Positions 45,690 through 57,099 of a stretch of DNA of 64,000 bases are shown in pieces. The position numbers and the translations under genes are program-made. Below the pieces are notes generated by a model, which saw only the letters and a program-made list of their open reading frames with translations, did no database searches and was not told the origin of the DNA. How positions within the stretch are numbered: position 1 is the first letter of the stretch; each line of letters opens with the position of its first letter. The stretch spans positions 107,708,313 through 107,772,312 of the forward strand of contig NC_089225.1 in the NCBI RefSeq assembly GCF_963924675.1. Reading direction: 5' to 3'. This DNA comes from Phocoena phocoena. Its lineage: Eukaryota > Chordata > Mammalia > Artiodactyla > Phocoenidae.

Positions 45690-47425
45690 AAGTTAAAAAA
45701 AAAGATATTTAATTATGAAGAGGTTCCAAATAAAGATGGAGGATCAAATACCCACATTTACTTTCATTCCCTCCCAAAACCTCACTAAAACAACAGTGAA
45801 GAGATTTTTTTTTAAAAGACATAAACCCACAAGGACAAAGAGAATGGGAGAGGAGACAACAGCAACAAAAATTTGGAAGCTGAGAAGCAGATGGATGAGT
45901 GGTAACTGACTTAGCAGTCCTGAGAAAGCCGAGTCCTGAGCCAACGCCCGAGAAAGCCAAGAAACAACCCAGTTTACACAGCAGAATCCTAAAGAAGTTC
46001 AGAAATGGACAGCAGCAGGTAACTCTGTAAAGTGGGGGAAGAGGTGGGGGAAGAAGAGACTAACTGTATTGGTTGAAAATTTATTTAAAAGATTGCCCCT
46101 TCCATAACGTAGTAGAAGACCAGCAATTTATCCTTGGGACAGGATAAAGGAAAGGCCATCTGAACTAGGGGACGCCAAACACAGTTGTGGTAGTGGCCCC
46201 TTTGGAGAGGTTGAGTGAATGCTGCTGGCACGTTGAATACTGGCCGAACATTAAGAGTCCCAGCTTTCTTTTCCCAGCCAACCTCACAATTCTAGTAGCC
46301 AAGCCTATACCCTTGAGTCCAAAGATAGGAAAATCTTTCTCCTGAGGAATCTGAGCGGTAAAGAAGATTTAAAGCTAATAACCTCAAGGATTTCCCAACC
46401 AACAGCTCAGCTGTATTTCCCTACAATAAAGCTTGCAGACAATGAGCTCCACCCACTCAAGCAGAGATTTTTAGGATTTCACTAAAAATCAGTCTTTTAA
46501 CATTTCACTCTCCTATATAAAGAGACAACCAAGAGGAAAGCCTCGAGCGTGAAATAGCAAAACCAAACAGGAAAGCAACTAGAACAAAACAAGGAGAAGA
46601 AACTATTTTTTTATATCCTCAAAGAATTTCTTTTTTAAAGAAAGTATCTGTATTACAAGATCTAGGCACTTTCAAAAAGAAACATTCGGAAGGGGGGAAA
46701 AGGAGCTCTTTTTTAATTAAATTAAATTAACAGCATGAAATTTAAAACATGATAGAAGAAATAAAGAAGACTCAAGGTTCAGATTGGAAGATAAAGTTGA
46801 AGAATTGTCCCAGAATATGATAGAAAAGACAAGAAAAGTAGAGGACCAGTCCGAGACATCCATCTGTTCAATGAACATTCCAGAAATAGGGAACAGAGAA
46901 AAAGAGGGAGAAGGAATGATGAACAGAATTATTCAGAGAAATGCCCCATTACTGCAGGATGTGACTTTCCAGACAGAAAGAGCCCGCTGCCCAGCACAGT
47001 GATGGAGACGCACCATCTCCAAGCCACATTGTCATAAAATTTCAGAACACCGAGGACAAAGAAAAGATCCTATGGGCTTCTAAGAAGGAAAAAAAGAGTC
47101 ACATACAGGAGATCCAAATTCAAAATAACTTAAGACTTTTCTGTTATAACCCTAGAGACTAGATGACAGTGAAGCAAAGCTCTCTAATTTCTGAAAGACT
47201 GTGACTTCCATGCTAAAATGCTGTACCCAGCTAAGCCATCAATAAAATGTGAGAGCAGGAAAGGACGTTTTCAGACACGCAAGGTCTGAAAAAAAAGGTA
47301 CATCTCATATACCCTTTCTCAGGAAGCTACCAGAAGATGTACTTCACCAAAAAGAGTAAATCAGGAAGGAGGAAGACGTGGGATTCAGGAAACAAATCAA
47401 CTAGTATAGTAAAGAAGTGAAAGAA
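45690..47425 (+). mobile_element. L1-lineage (L1M/HAL1-like) ORF1 region, plus orientation
   Basis: The 3' half follows the ORF1-like region of old L1/HAL1 elements in order: 'ttggaagataaagttgaaga', 'agtagaggaccagtccgaga', 'tgtgactttccagacagaaa', 'cataaaatttcagaacaccg', 'gctgtacccagctaagccat' and 'ccctttctcaggaagctacc'. Open frames are short and interrupted. The 5' half is less certain. Confidence 0.7.
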
Positions 47426-47434
47426 TCACCTAGA

Positions 47435-47645
47435 TTGAAGTCACCAAACTTTTCCTGTAAAGGACCAGTTAGTAAATATTTTTGGTTTTATACGCCATTT
47501 GGTCTATTACAGCTACTCAGCTCCGCCATTGTAGCACGAAAGAAGACAATACATAAATAATGAGAATGCTGCATCCCACTAAAACTTTACTTAAAAACAA
47601 GTGGCAGGCTGGATTTGGCCCACAGACCATAATTTGTTGACACGT
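47435..47645. mobile_element. MER5A-type hAT-Charlie MITE
   Basis: The interval 'accaaacttttcctgtaaag', 'ctactcagctccgccattgt', 'gacaatacataaataatgag' and 'ggatttggcccacagaccat', ending 'aatttgttgacacgtga', follows MER5A from end to end. Confidence 0.85.
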
Positions 47646-47649
47646 GACC

Positions 47650-47891
47650 TAGACGATGGTGAAGAAAGTTCCCAGGGTATCAGCTCTACGCAGATGCAGA
47701 AGACGGGGTTTCAGATTGGAGCAGGTCAGAAGGTGACCATCTCTGCAAGCCAGGAAGAGAGCACTCACCAGATATTGAGTTGGCTGGCATCTTGATCTTG
47801 GACTTCTCGGCCTCCAGAACTGTGAGAAATAAATTGTTTAAGCCGCCCAGTCTGCGGTATTTTGTTATGGCAGCCCTAGCAGACTAATACA
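47650..47891 (+). mobile_element. MLT1-type LTR, 3' part, plus orientation
   Basis: It contains 'catcttgatcttggacttct', 'cctccagaactgtgagaaat', 'aagccgcccagtctgcggta' and the end 'gcagccctagcagactaata' 'ca'. Only the 3' part of the LTR is clear. It appears to cut into the hAT element on its right. Confidence 0.8.
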
Positions 47892-48707
47892 ATATCAACT
47901 GAACTTTTTTACTGGATTACATTAAAATCTATTGGTCTGTTTCACACTTTGAATGGACCTTTTACCCATGCATGATTTTTTATCATGTATTTAGAAATTT
48001 AAGTCATTCAGAAAATATTGGCTTATTAGTCTGATTTTCTTAATGTGGACACATTTCATTATATGATATTAAAAAATCATATTTATTAATATCACTACAG
48101 ACCCTAGACAAGTCTTTTAAGTATTAGAAAACGTGTATCATGTGTCAGATACAAGGTTTTCAAAATTCTGATTTTTGTAAAAGCTTGAATTTTATCATTG
48201 GCAATAAATAATGTTAGTTGTTTTTCTTGAAGCGCCAGATAACCGTCGTGTGTCACTTGTTCCTCCCAGTAACAATGATGTTCCATACAAAAGGCGGTCA
48301 GTTCAGCTCACAACTCAAAGTTAAGTGCTTTTCCTCAAGACAACCACTGTACTTTGACATGCTGCACAAGTGAAAAAGACAAGTACTCAAGGGTTGAGCC
48401 ATAATAAAAGTATTAACTTTTACCGCTTCATCAAGAACATTCTTAAGTGAACTAGGTTTTCGCCTCTTTCCTGCGAGTGTGAGCTGGTGACGAGACCCTG
48501 ACCACTGCCACCACTTGTTGCCATTGCCTGATTCATGCCAAGGCATTAACAGTTTTCCCCACCAGTGCTTCTGTACCATCCGTATAAATGTCAACACATG
48601 GAAAAGGGCAAATAATGCCTACTAGTATTATTACGAAAATAGTTTTGACCTCACGGATCCCTGAATGGATCCCCACGAGTCCACAGACCATACTTCGAGA
48701 ACCACTG
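47892..48707 (-). pseudogene. Degenerate hAT (Charlie/ZBED-like) transposase, minus strand
   Basis: The right end, read on the minus strand, begins 'cagtggttctcgaagtatgg', like a hAT terminal inverted repeat, and continues 'gtgaggtcaaaactattttc'. Further in, frames encode VLDEAVKVNTFI, then ALQEKQLTLFIANDKIQAF. These match the hAT transposase pattern VL(D/x)..V...NFI...(P)L, later LQGK...IF...DKI.AF. Several stops and shifts separate the pieces, and the left end is cut by the MLT1 LTR. It is an extinct transposon remnant, not a gene. Confidence 0.65.
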
Positions 48708-49065
48708 CTTCAGACAATTGATGGAAAACTTGAGGTGGATTAATGTACAGAGTATCCAGAAAAACCAACCAATTTAAAACAAGACAGTTGTTAGTTTCAG
48801 TGAAAATAAAAAGTTATGAGGAAAGAAAAGTAATGCTTAGTATTTACATAGTTGTAATAGTTAAATCTCATAGTTATGATGTAACTTTATTGGGAGGATT
48901 GAGGGCCTGGAATGGTTATCTGGGTTTGGTTGGGGGAAGGGAGTGTATGTGGAAAGAAAAGTAAATTCTCTTCTTCTATAGTGAAAAGTTTGTGAATAAT
49001 GCCTAAAACTGAAAAATCAAGTAGTAATCAAGCAGATTATATACAAGTATGAAAAGTAAATAACA

Positions 49066-49426
49066 GGGCTTCCCTGGTGGTGCAGTGGTTAAGAATCCAC
49101 CTGCCAATGCAGGGGACATGGGTTCGAGCCCTGGTCCGGGAAGACCCCACATACCACGGAGCAGCTAAGCCTCTGCGCCACAACTACTGAGCCTGCACTC
49201 TAGAGCCCGCGAGCCACAGCTACTGAGCCCGCGTGCCACAGCTGCCGAAGGCCGCGAGCCTAGAGCCCATGCTTCACAGCAAGAGAAGCCACCGCGGTGA
49301 GAAGCGCACCGCAGCGAGGAGTAGCCCCCACTTGCCACAACTAGAGAAAGCCCATGCACCGCAATGAAGACCCAACGCAGCCAAAACTAAAAACATAAAT
49401 TAAATAAATAAAAATTTTTAAAAAAG
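49066..49426 (+). mobile_element. CHR SINE, long type, plus orientation
   Basis: It runs from 'gggcttccctggtggtgcag' through repeated 'gagcccgcgtgccacagctg' modules to 'aatgaagacccaacgcag' and an A-rich tail. A perfect 13-bp duplication, aaagtaaataaca, flanks it at 49053-49065 and 49427-49439. Confidence 0.95.
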
Positions 49427-49544
49427 AAAGTAAATAACAAAATCATCTGCTGAGAGGTGAAAGTGGCTACCCTTGGGGAGGGGCAGAGGAGAGAGAGGGA
49501 CAGAGGGCTGCTGTTCTTCATAATGAGCCTTTAAAACTACTTCA

Positions 49545-49880
49545 CTGTTTGAACTATCGATACTTCAGTTTTTAAATTTTTAGTTTGAAAAATTTCAAAC
49601 ATACATGAAAGTAAAGAAAATAACACAGTAAATCCACCATCCCTATCTCCTAGATTTAACTACTGTCAACATTTATTCTTTGCTAAAGTATTTTAAAGCA
49701 AACCACAGACATCATGTCATTTCACTCTTACATATTTTGATATGTGGCTCTAAAAATTTTGGACGTTTTCTTACATAACCACAATGCCATCAGACACCTA
49801 ACAATAGTAATGCCCTGGTGTCACGTAAAACCCAGTCCATAATTAAATTTCCCAGATTGTCTCCAATCGATTTGTCCAAA
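49545..49880 (-). mobile_element. Old L1-type 3' fragment, minus orientation
   Basis: The text 'aatttcaaacatacatgaaa', 'taaagcaaaccacagacatc' and 'aacaatagtaatgccctggt' belongs to the same antisense L1 3' family as at 40030-40340. Confidence 0.5.
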
Positions 49881-49970
49881 GTGGAATCAAAACAAGTTAC
49901 CAACATTACATTTGGTTTTTGTGACTCCTAAATATCTGATAGTAAGTTCCTTTTTAAGAGTCAAGAAGCA

Positions 49971-50163
49971 GGGCTTCCCTGGTGGCGCAGTGGTTGAGAG
50001 TCCGCCTGCCGATGCAGGGGACACGGGTTCGTGCCCCGGTCCGGGAAGATCCCACATGCCACGGAGCGGCTGGGCCCGTGAGCCATGGCCGCTGAGCCTG
50101 CGTGTCTGGAGCCTATGCTCCACAACAGTGAGAGGCCCGCATACCTCACAAAAAAAAAAAAAA
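49971..50163 (+). mobile_element. CHR SINE, short type, plus orientation, with internal deletion
   Basis: It runs from 'gggcttccctggtggcgcag' to 'cccgcatacctcac' and an A-tail. A perfect 14-bp duplication, agagtcaagaagca, flanks it at 49957-49970 and 50164-50177. Compared with sister copies, 15 bp are missing between two CAAC words near 50120. Confidence 0.95.
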
Positions 50164-50177
50164 AGAGTCAAGAAGCA

Positions 50178-52140
50178 AACACTACCTGAAATACAAAGAA
50201 GGAATTGTGAGGACAGTATGCCAGCAGTCATATTTTGGTGGGGGTGGGAACATGCATGGGGGAAAAAAACGAATGGAAAAAGACCAGAAGGAAATAAAAT
50301 AGAATGCCCGTAGTGGTTGTGTTTGGGTAGTAAGAGTACGGGTAATTTTTTCTACTTTTTTGTATTTTCTGGTGTTTTTTGAAAACATGGATTACTTTCA
50401 TATTTTTATAAATGCTTAGTTTTGCAAAAGTTTAACTAAATAGAAAATAAAAGCCCATAGAAGAAAACTAACTTGAGTCAACAGGAAAGAACTCTGAATC
50501 TGAATTAAGCCTGCCAGGGCCAGACCCAAGGAATAAAAAGCTGCCTGATCTAATGAGCTTCCAAACTATGAGGGTCATAAAAGAAGCACTCGGAAGAGGC
50601 AGACTCCGAAAACTCAGCTGGTCTCTGGAGGGCTTCTTTTGGAGGCAGTGTCTAGCGACCAAGCCTTCTGGCACCAGGGGGCTGGAGAGCAGGTGTGGAG
50701 AAGGCACAGGGTCCAGGAGGGCATGCTGGGCCTCTATCAAAGCAAGCCAAACAGGCGGTGTGAGCATTTAGACTTCAGACAGTTGTGGAGCAAGACCCGC
50801 TAACCACACTCCTTGTACTGTGGTCATTCAGACGTCCTACCCAGAGCAAGAGGCCACACGGTGGGTGGACCTGGGTGGTTAGTCCTGGGTGTAGTGACAC
50901 ATAAGTATCTCTTACTCACAGTCAAGATGCATGAAATGAGAGTTTGGATTCCAGACTCATGTCCAAGGGCTGGTGCTTGTTCAGGGGGCCAGAGAAGGCA
51001 GTAAGGAGGGAGGTGGCCCTGCATCAAGAACCCAATAAACAAGGAGGAGGGCAGCCAAAGCCTGAGGCTGGCTTTGTATGTAGTGGTGGCTTCTCGTGAT
51101 ACAAGGTCTTGGACTTAGAAGGAGCCAGAGAAGGGCCAGCAGCATTGAGCCACTACTACTGCAGCATGGCTGCCAGTCTCACCTGGACTTGAAGTGGAGA
51201 AAATTTTTGGGTTTTTTTCCTTTGTCTGCTGGAATGTCTTACTTTCTGGAGCAGGCATGGTCAGCTATAGAAAGCCTATTCCAACTTTTTTTTAAACACC
51301 CAGTAGATTTTTTTTAAGTATGCACTAGGAAGCCTTGGTCATATATACTTTCATTAAGCCAGTGCCTAGGTTTTTAGAACAGTAAACTCTGAAAGATCCA
51401 TTTTGGGCATATTTCTCACATATTGGTGGTGAGAGCATTGTTCTCTGATCTAGATAATTGTGATTATATATTTTCGTAAGAGAAAACAAATCCAACTAAA
51501 TCTGGTGCTTTGTAAGATCCAAGTCTGGTACCATGAAATCCACTTTGACCATGTCAGGCCAGTGACTCATTATTCCTGATCATCTCCAGCACATGTGTCT
51601 CAGTTGGCAAGGCACTAAGGCCCTGCAAAACAGAGACCACATCCACGTGCTCCACTCATCGGAGGCATCTTAATTTGAAGTCCCCTTTGGAAACAACACC
51701 AATCTTACACTTTAAAGAAGGTCTCAAACAATGAATCTGACTTGATAACTAAGTCCTTAAGTCTTAGAACCATAAAATCTCAGGGTCAAAGGTCAGAATC
51801 ATAAAGGAAGAGTCTCATAATTACAGTAGCAATCCACAGCTTGTGTCTCCCACAGCGTACCTGCCCTGTGCTGTCTGGCTCAGTTAGAATGCAGGAGTGT
51901 ATTCCAGAGGTGCCCGTTTCAGCCTCAGTCAGTGGCAAACTCCTTTCAGCCATTTACACACCCCAAGAGCCATGGGGTCATTATGACTCTGGTCTTTCTC
52001 TCACCCCTCACGTCCAGGCCAGCAGTAAGTCACCTCAGCTTTGCCTCCAGTATCTCCAGAATCTGCCCCCTTCACTGACACCTGCATCCAGGCTGCCATC
52101 CCCCACCCGACTGCAGGGGCCTCCTGACTGTTCTCTGAGC
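50178..52140. other. Unrecognised intronic sequence
   Basis: Two kilobases without a gene or named repeat. Short open frames overlap on both strands. Confidence 0.4.
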
Positions 52141-52149
52141 TTCTGCTGC

Positions 52150-52290
52150 TGCCCCGCTTCATCGTCTCCCTACACAGCAGTGAGAGTGATTCTTCTAAAT
52201 CAGAAATTAGGTCTCGTCTCTTTCTCCTTTTTAATAGCTTGTCAGTCTCTCATTCAGAATAAAATCTAAGAAATCTTTAAAGTGGGATTT
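52150..52290 (+). mobile_element. L2 fragment, plus orientation (tentative)
   Basis: The phrases 'gtgagagtgattcttctaaa', 'tagcttgtcagtctctcatt' and 'cagaataaaatctaagaaat' resemble the start of the L2 3' region ('aaaatcctttagtggctccc...ataaagtcc'). Confidence 0.4.
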
Positions 52291-53389
52291 CTTTTCCTGT
52301 TCTTTTCTCGCTGTCTTCTCTGCTAGAAATGCATGGATTACAGAGAGTTCCTGGGACTAGGGTCTCTTCTCATTTCCTGGAGCATCTTTACTCACATGGG
52401 AAAAGCAGCTTTTACTACGTGGCTGAGCTCTCCACTATGTAGCAGCTCCGAAGCCCAGCTTCCACGACCTGACCTCAGAGGAGGTCAGACTTCCCTAACT
52501 GCCATCCTAGAAAACCCTGCAAGTCTCTGCCCATTCCTTGTAGCTCAGGAAAAGTCTTTCTAGTCCCTGCCTAACACCCCATTTTGAACATTGGACATTG
52601 TAGGAGAACTGTGGTATGTGCCAGTTCAGACTGTCTTTCTTCAGCTGGATCTTCAGTGCTGCTTAGGAATCCTTTTATTTATTGCTAATGCAGTTGTTTC
52701 AAACCTTTATTCTTGCTTCCAGCTTCCAACTTTGCCTTCCGGTCCTCTTTCCCTCAAGACCCGCCATTCCCCCAGGTAACTTTCAGTTTTCCTTCTTGGA
52801 AAGCAGAGAGACCAGCCAGCTGGGTCTGCTACAGTCCCCCCTTCAGAGACTCATCGTTTCCCCTGTCTCGATGCAGTAAAACACACTCCTGTTGCAACCT
52901 GAGGTCACGCCCTATGTTCTCCAGGTCTTTTAATGGCATCGGCATCCTCTGAACCACCCAGACTCTCAGTCTCTAGCCTGCCACATCCCAGCAGTTTTAA
53001 GTGACAGCAGCTCTACCTTTGCAGAGTGTCTCTCATCAATCCTCTCTTCACTGTTAGCACAGTCGCTGTCCCCACCCAAGTACTTGACATCCTCCCCTGG
53101 ATGGGAGAGACTGTTCATGGCCTCTTCATTCTGTATCCCCAGTGGTGGTAGGTGACTTTCCAGAAGCTGAATCTGGTCCTATTCCTCAATATCCTCTTAC
53201 AGCATGACAGTGGGACAGTGGGTTATGATTGTCTACAAAAGTCTAATCTCCAGAGGATGGCAAGCAAAGACCTCCACCAACCCCTCCCCCATTGCATGAC
53301 CATCTGCCACGCATCCTTCAGCCCCCTCAGCCTCTGCTGTCACCACTGTAGGGTTCGTTTGGCCTAATACGGAATTGCTCCACTTCTGA
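52291..53389. other. Unrecognised intronic sequence
   Basis: This C/T-rich stretch has weak L2-like phrases but no colinear set, and no supported gene. Confidence 0.4.
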
Positions 53390-53515
53390 GACTTCACATA
53401 TGCTTTTCCCACTTCCTTGGAGTGTCCTTCCCTGCATCCCTACTAATATGAATCCTACTTATCCTTGAGACTCGGCTAAAATGCCACTTCTTCTATGAAA
53501 CTGTTATTGGTCCTT
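53390..53515 (+). mobile_element. L2 fragment, plus orientation
   Basis: The text 'cttcacatatgcttttccca', 'cttggagtgtccttccctgc' and 'cctacttatccttgagactc' followed by 'ggctaaaatgccacttctt' is the L2 'Cys-rich motif-like' 3' region in sense. Confidence 0.65.
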
Positions 53516-53600
53516 CATTCATTCACTTAGTAAATATTCATTGAATGTTTGCTCTGTTCAGACACTATACAAGGCATTGAAGATACAGGAATTAAATATG
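53516..53600 (-). mobile_element. L2 3' tail, minus orientation
   Basis: The text 'tcattcattcacttagtaaa', 'tattcattgaatgtttgctc' and 'ttcagacactatacaaggca' is an antisense L2/MIR-type tail that directly abuts the plus-strand L2. Confidence 0.6.
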
Positions 53601-54189
53601 CACTAAAATAGAAACAGTAGTTAATTCCTAATGGTGGACTTTATAGACTTTTTTCTTCTCCTTTTCCCACCTATATCTTTTTAAAGTTTTCTGCAATGAA
53701 TGGATATTGTCACTGTAGTAAAAGTAAGAATTATTTTGAGATTTTTTTTCTGATTTTGTTTGTTTGTTTTAATAAACAGGAGAGAGATATTGGAGTGTTT
53801 TTGTAGGCTGCATGGGAAGGCGGATAGGAGATGTTGAAGATGAGGAAGGAAGGAACAGATTTTTGGAACCGGGTCACGAAAGAAGTGGGAAGTTGAGGAC
53901 CCAAACCCCAGGTGGGAGATTAGCTCTCACCAGGAGGATGAGGACCACAGACTCTCCCAGCCTGGAGAGAGTACAGCATGGGGTCCCTGCTGAAACCTGG
54001 GAAGGGGGCAGGGTGGCCTTTCTTAGAAAATGCTCAGATGGGAGGAACCCTGCCCTTCCTGTCAGAACCCATCTTCCCATCTCCCACGCCTACAGCACCT
54101 GTTGTCTGCACTTCAGCACCATATGTGCACAGATCTGTCGTCCTACTGGACCTTAACATCCTTGTAGCAGAGCCCATTTTTAATTTTTT
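53601..54189. other. Unrecognised intronic sequence
   Basis: No supported gene or named repeat. The 114-codon frame at 53812-54156 has no recognisable content. Confidence 0.4.
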
Positions 54190-54591
54190 AAAAAAATTTT
54201 TAAAAAGTTTTGGTTGCATTGGGTCTTCGTTGCTCTGCGTGAGCTTCCTCTAGTTGCGGCGAGCAGGGGCCACTCTTCTTTGCGGTGCACGGGCTTCTCA
54301 TTGCGGTGGCTTCTCTTGTTGCGGAGCATGGGCTCTGGGCGCGCAGGCTTCAGGAGTTGCGGCACACAGGCTCAGTAGTTGTGGCACGTGGGCCCTAGAG
54401 CACACAGGCTTCAGTAGTGGCACGTGGACTCAGTAGTTATGGCTCACGGGGTTTTGGGGGGAAGGCTTAGTAGTTGTGGCACACGGGCTTAGTTGCTCCA
54501 CGGCATGTGGGATCTTCCCAGACCAGGGCTCGAACCCATGTCCCCTGCATTGGCAGGTGGGTTCTTAACCACTGCACCACCAGGAAAGCCC
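54190..54591 (-). mobile_element. CHR SINE, long type, minus orientation
   Basis: The body 'gttgcattgggtcttcgttg' leads to many 'agttg(c/t)ggcac(a/g)' modules and ends 'accaccaggaaagccc'. Flanking 'cat(t/c)tttaatttttt'-type text on both sides suggests a target duplication. At about 400 bp this is the longest CHR copy here. Confidence 0.88.
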
Positions 54592-55605
54592 GCATTCTTA
54601 ATTTTTTTAATCTCCTCCCTCCCCTCCCCCACAGCACAGTGTCATTTACCCCTAAAATGCTCAAAAATGACTTCATAAAATGAATCGCACATTCGTTTTC
54701 ACAGTTCTGTTTGTTTAGCCTGCTGTATTACCATGGTGTTCCCTTGGTAAGGCGTTTTTATCGCCAGCAGCCATCTCAGCACCCCTGAGCTATATCCTGG
54801 GATCGAGGAAGGCCTCGCACAGCTTCCGCCAGGAAAGGCACGCTGCCTGCTTCTGCGTGATGGGACATCCACAGAATGTCTCCCCCTCTGCCTTCCCTGC
54901 TCACCCTGCCGCTGCCACACCAGCTGCCACCTATGGAAATGCTATGAAACTTGAAAAATCAAACGGTGTGCTCCTCCCGGGTCATCTTGCTGTCTGCAGC
55001 AAACCCACAGAGCTGAGGTGCATGTGTAGGACGTGTGACTGGGGGCTGCAGCTCATGGTAAAGAAACAGAGTGCTGGGCTTTGTGTTTCATCCTCATACA
55101 TTGCAGCGGTAATCTTCCCCGGGCAGCTCCCGGTGAGAGACAATAGCTTCAAAGGCTGACTCCGAAAATAATAGAAAAGTTCCCAGAATATTCATCTTTA
55201 GTCCTTAGCGGGGCAGAATTGTTTTATTTCAGGCCTGTAGAGACAGCCTGGGACCAGAGGAGCCTTTCGAAGAACTCCCCTTTGTACTTTGTGTCCTGGT
55301 TTGCTAGTGAAGGTACGGGGCAATTAGTGGCTTATGTAAGGTCACTTCAAGGTAACAGCAGACTAAATCCTGAGCACAGATTTTGCTGTGAATCCTTGAG
55401 ATTAAAATAAGAATATTTTCAAGAAATACAAAACAAAACAAGACACTTATCGTTTTTAAGACTGCCGTGCAAAGAGCAAAAAATTATGTTTAACCACCTT
55501 TTCTCCTGCATTTTGATGTTACTAATCGTGGATTTGACTTAGCTGTAAGGACTTGGGCTCTGAGGTTAATAAACAACATAACACGTCGCTGTGCTGCATG
55601 TCTTT
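54592..55605. other. Unrecognised intronic sequence
   Basis: No gene or named repeat was seen. Confidence 0.4.
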
Positions 55606-55618
55606 AAAAGAAGGATGG

Positions 55619-55816
55619 GGGCTTCCCTGGTGGTGCAGTGGTTGAGAGTCCGCCTGCCGATGCAGGGGACACGGGTTCGTGCCCCGGTCCGGGAAGATCC
55701 CACATGCCGCGGAGCGGCTGGGCCCGTGAGCCATGGCCACTGAGCCTGCGCGTCCGGAGCCTGTGCTCCGCCACGGGAGGGGCCGCAACAGTGAGAGGCC
55801 CGCGTACCGCAAAAAA
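55619..55816 (+). mobile_element. CHR SINE, short type, plus orientation
   Basis: It runs from 'gcttccctggtggtgcagtg' to 'cccgcgtaccgc' and an A-tail. A perfect 13-bp duplication, aaaagaaggatgg, flanks it at 55606-55618 and 55817-55829. Confidence 0.95.
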
Positions 55817-55829
55817 AAAAGAAGGATGG

Positions 55830-57095
55830 ACCTCTTTTTTTGAGAGATGGCTTAGGTTGGTCCTTTTGAAAGGCTGGAGCTGAATTAACCTCACAGGCTT
55901 TAGAAGTCTGTGATTTTGTGTTTCCTGGGTCAGTCTGAACGCAATCCTGAGAAGCTTCCTCCATTGCTCTCCTACGCTTTCCTCCCTTTCCTCCCTCTCC
56001 TCCACCTCCAGCTTCCTTCCCACAGCCCTTAGGCCTCCCAGCCAGTCCACCACCCTTAAAGCTTCCTCCCACCCCTCCCCACCGGCTCGCTCGCAACTGT
56101 CTGCAGTAAAGGGAACACCGTTCAAAGACCGCTCAGGCGTGGACCTTCATCCTCTGTCACAGGAAAGGAATTCTTGTCTCCTAACCACTTCCCGGCCTTC
56201 AGGCTTTTCTGCCATTTCCTAGGTTTGCAAGGCAGACACTTGAGGAAGTCTCCTTGTTTCCTTCTTGTTAGGCTTAGAAGTGTAGACAGCTACCTCCAGG
56301 GCAAGATGGTGTAGGGGAGCAAATTTGCCACTCCAAAATGTCTCTTAGACATGCAGATTATTTTGAGCTGAAAACAATCAAGACCCAAAAGGCTCAGGAA
56401 GAAACTTTCACTTTACCCTAACTGTCTAAAGAACGTAGGTAGAGGACCTATTTCCCGAAGGGAAGGAGTTGTCACCATAGATGACTAACTATAGGATGAA
56501 TTTGGTATGGTAGACAGGGAGGAACCTCACAAAATCTGTTTTGTTAAAATTCTCCTCTGTGTCCCATTGTCTCTGCCAGGCCCGGCAAACATTTGTTTAC
56601 CAAACATTTGCTTTTCCATCTTCATGTGAATTTCCTTCCTCTGCTTCTAAATCCTAAATTACCCCCAACATCCTCTTTTGTCTTTAGTTGAAGGTGGTAT
56701 TTAAGGTGAGGTTTCAGCCATTTTAGTGGGTTACTCAGCTTTCTTGAGTCTCTTCCACGTATACCATGTTATTAAACTTTTGTTTGATTTTCTCCTATTA
56801 ATCTGTCTCATGACAGTGTAGTTCTTGGACCAGCCAGAAGAACCTAGAAGGGTAGAGGAAAATTTCCTCCTCTCTGACAATAGGAATGGGCTGGATTATA
56901 GTGTGAGGGACAACAGACTAGGCTGGTGGCAAGTCATCTGAAACAGTAGAAGAGAACACAGTTGACTCTATACAAATAAATCCTCCAGAAAATTCTAGCA
57001 CATAAATAACCTGCCTTATAACTAAAACTGGCAAACACATGGCCCTCTGCTGCCCATGCTCCCTCCTCAGCTCCCCTTGGCATTGGTCACTAGTC
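55830..57095. other. Unrecognised intronic sequence with a polypyrimidine tract
   Basis: No supported gene. A C/T-rich tract occupies about 55955-56095 (for example ctttcctccctttcctccct). The open frames across 55566-56125 are SINE sequence plus this tract. Confidence 0.4.
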
Positions 57096-57099
57096 GGCC

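Noticed and set aside
47640..47670. The peptide TRDLDDGE, which resembles the RDLDDA catalytic motif of RNB nucleases such as DIS3L2.
   Set aside because: It lies after, not before, the exons it should precede, falls at the MER5A/MLT1 junction, and has no splice sites or further RNB sequence.
55638..55883. Recurrent open frames with MVESPPADAGD...GWAREPWPLSLRV found at about ten places.
   Set aside because: They are translations of the CHR SINE itself; the shared peptide reflects the repeat, not a protein family.
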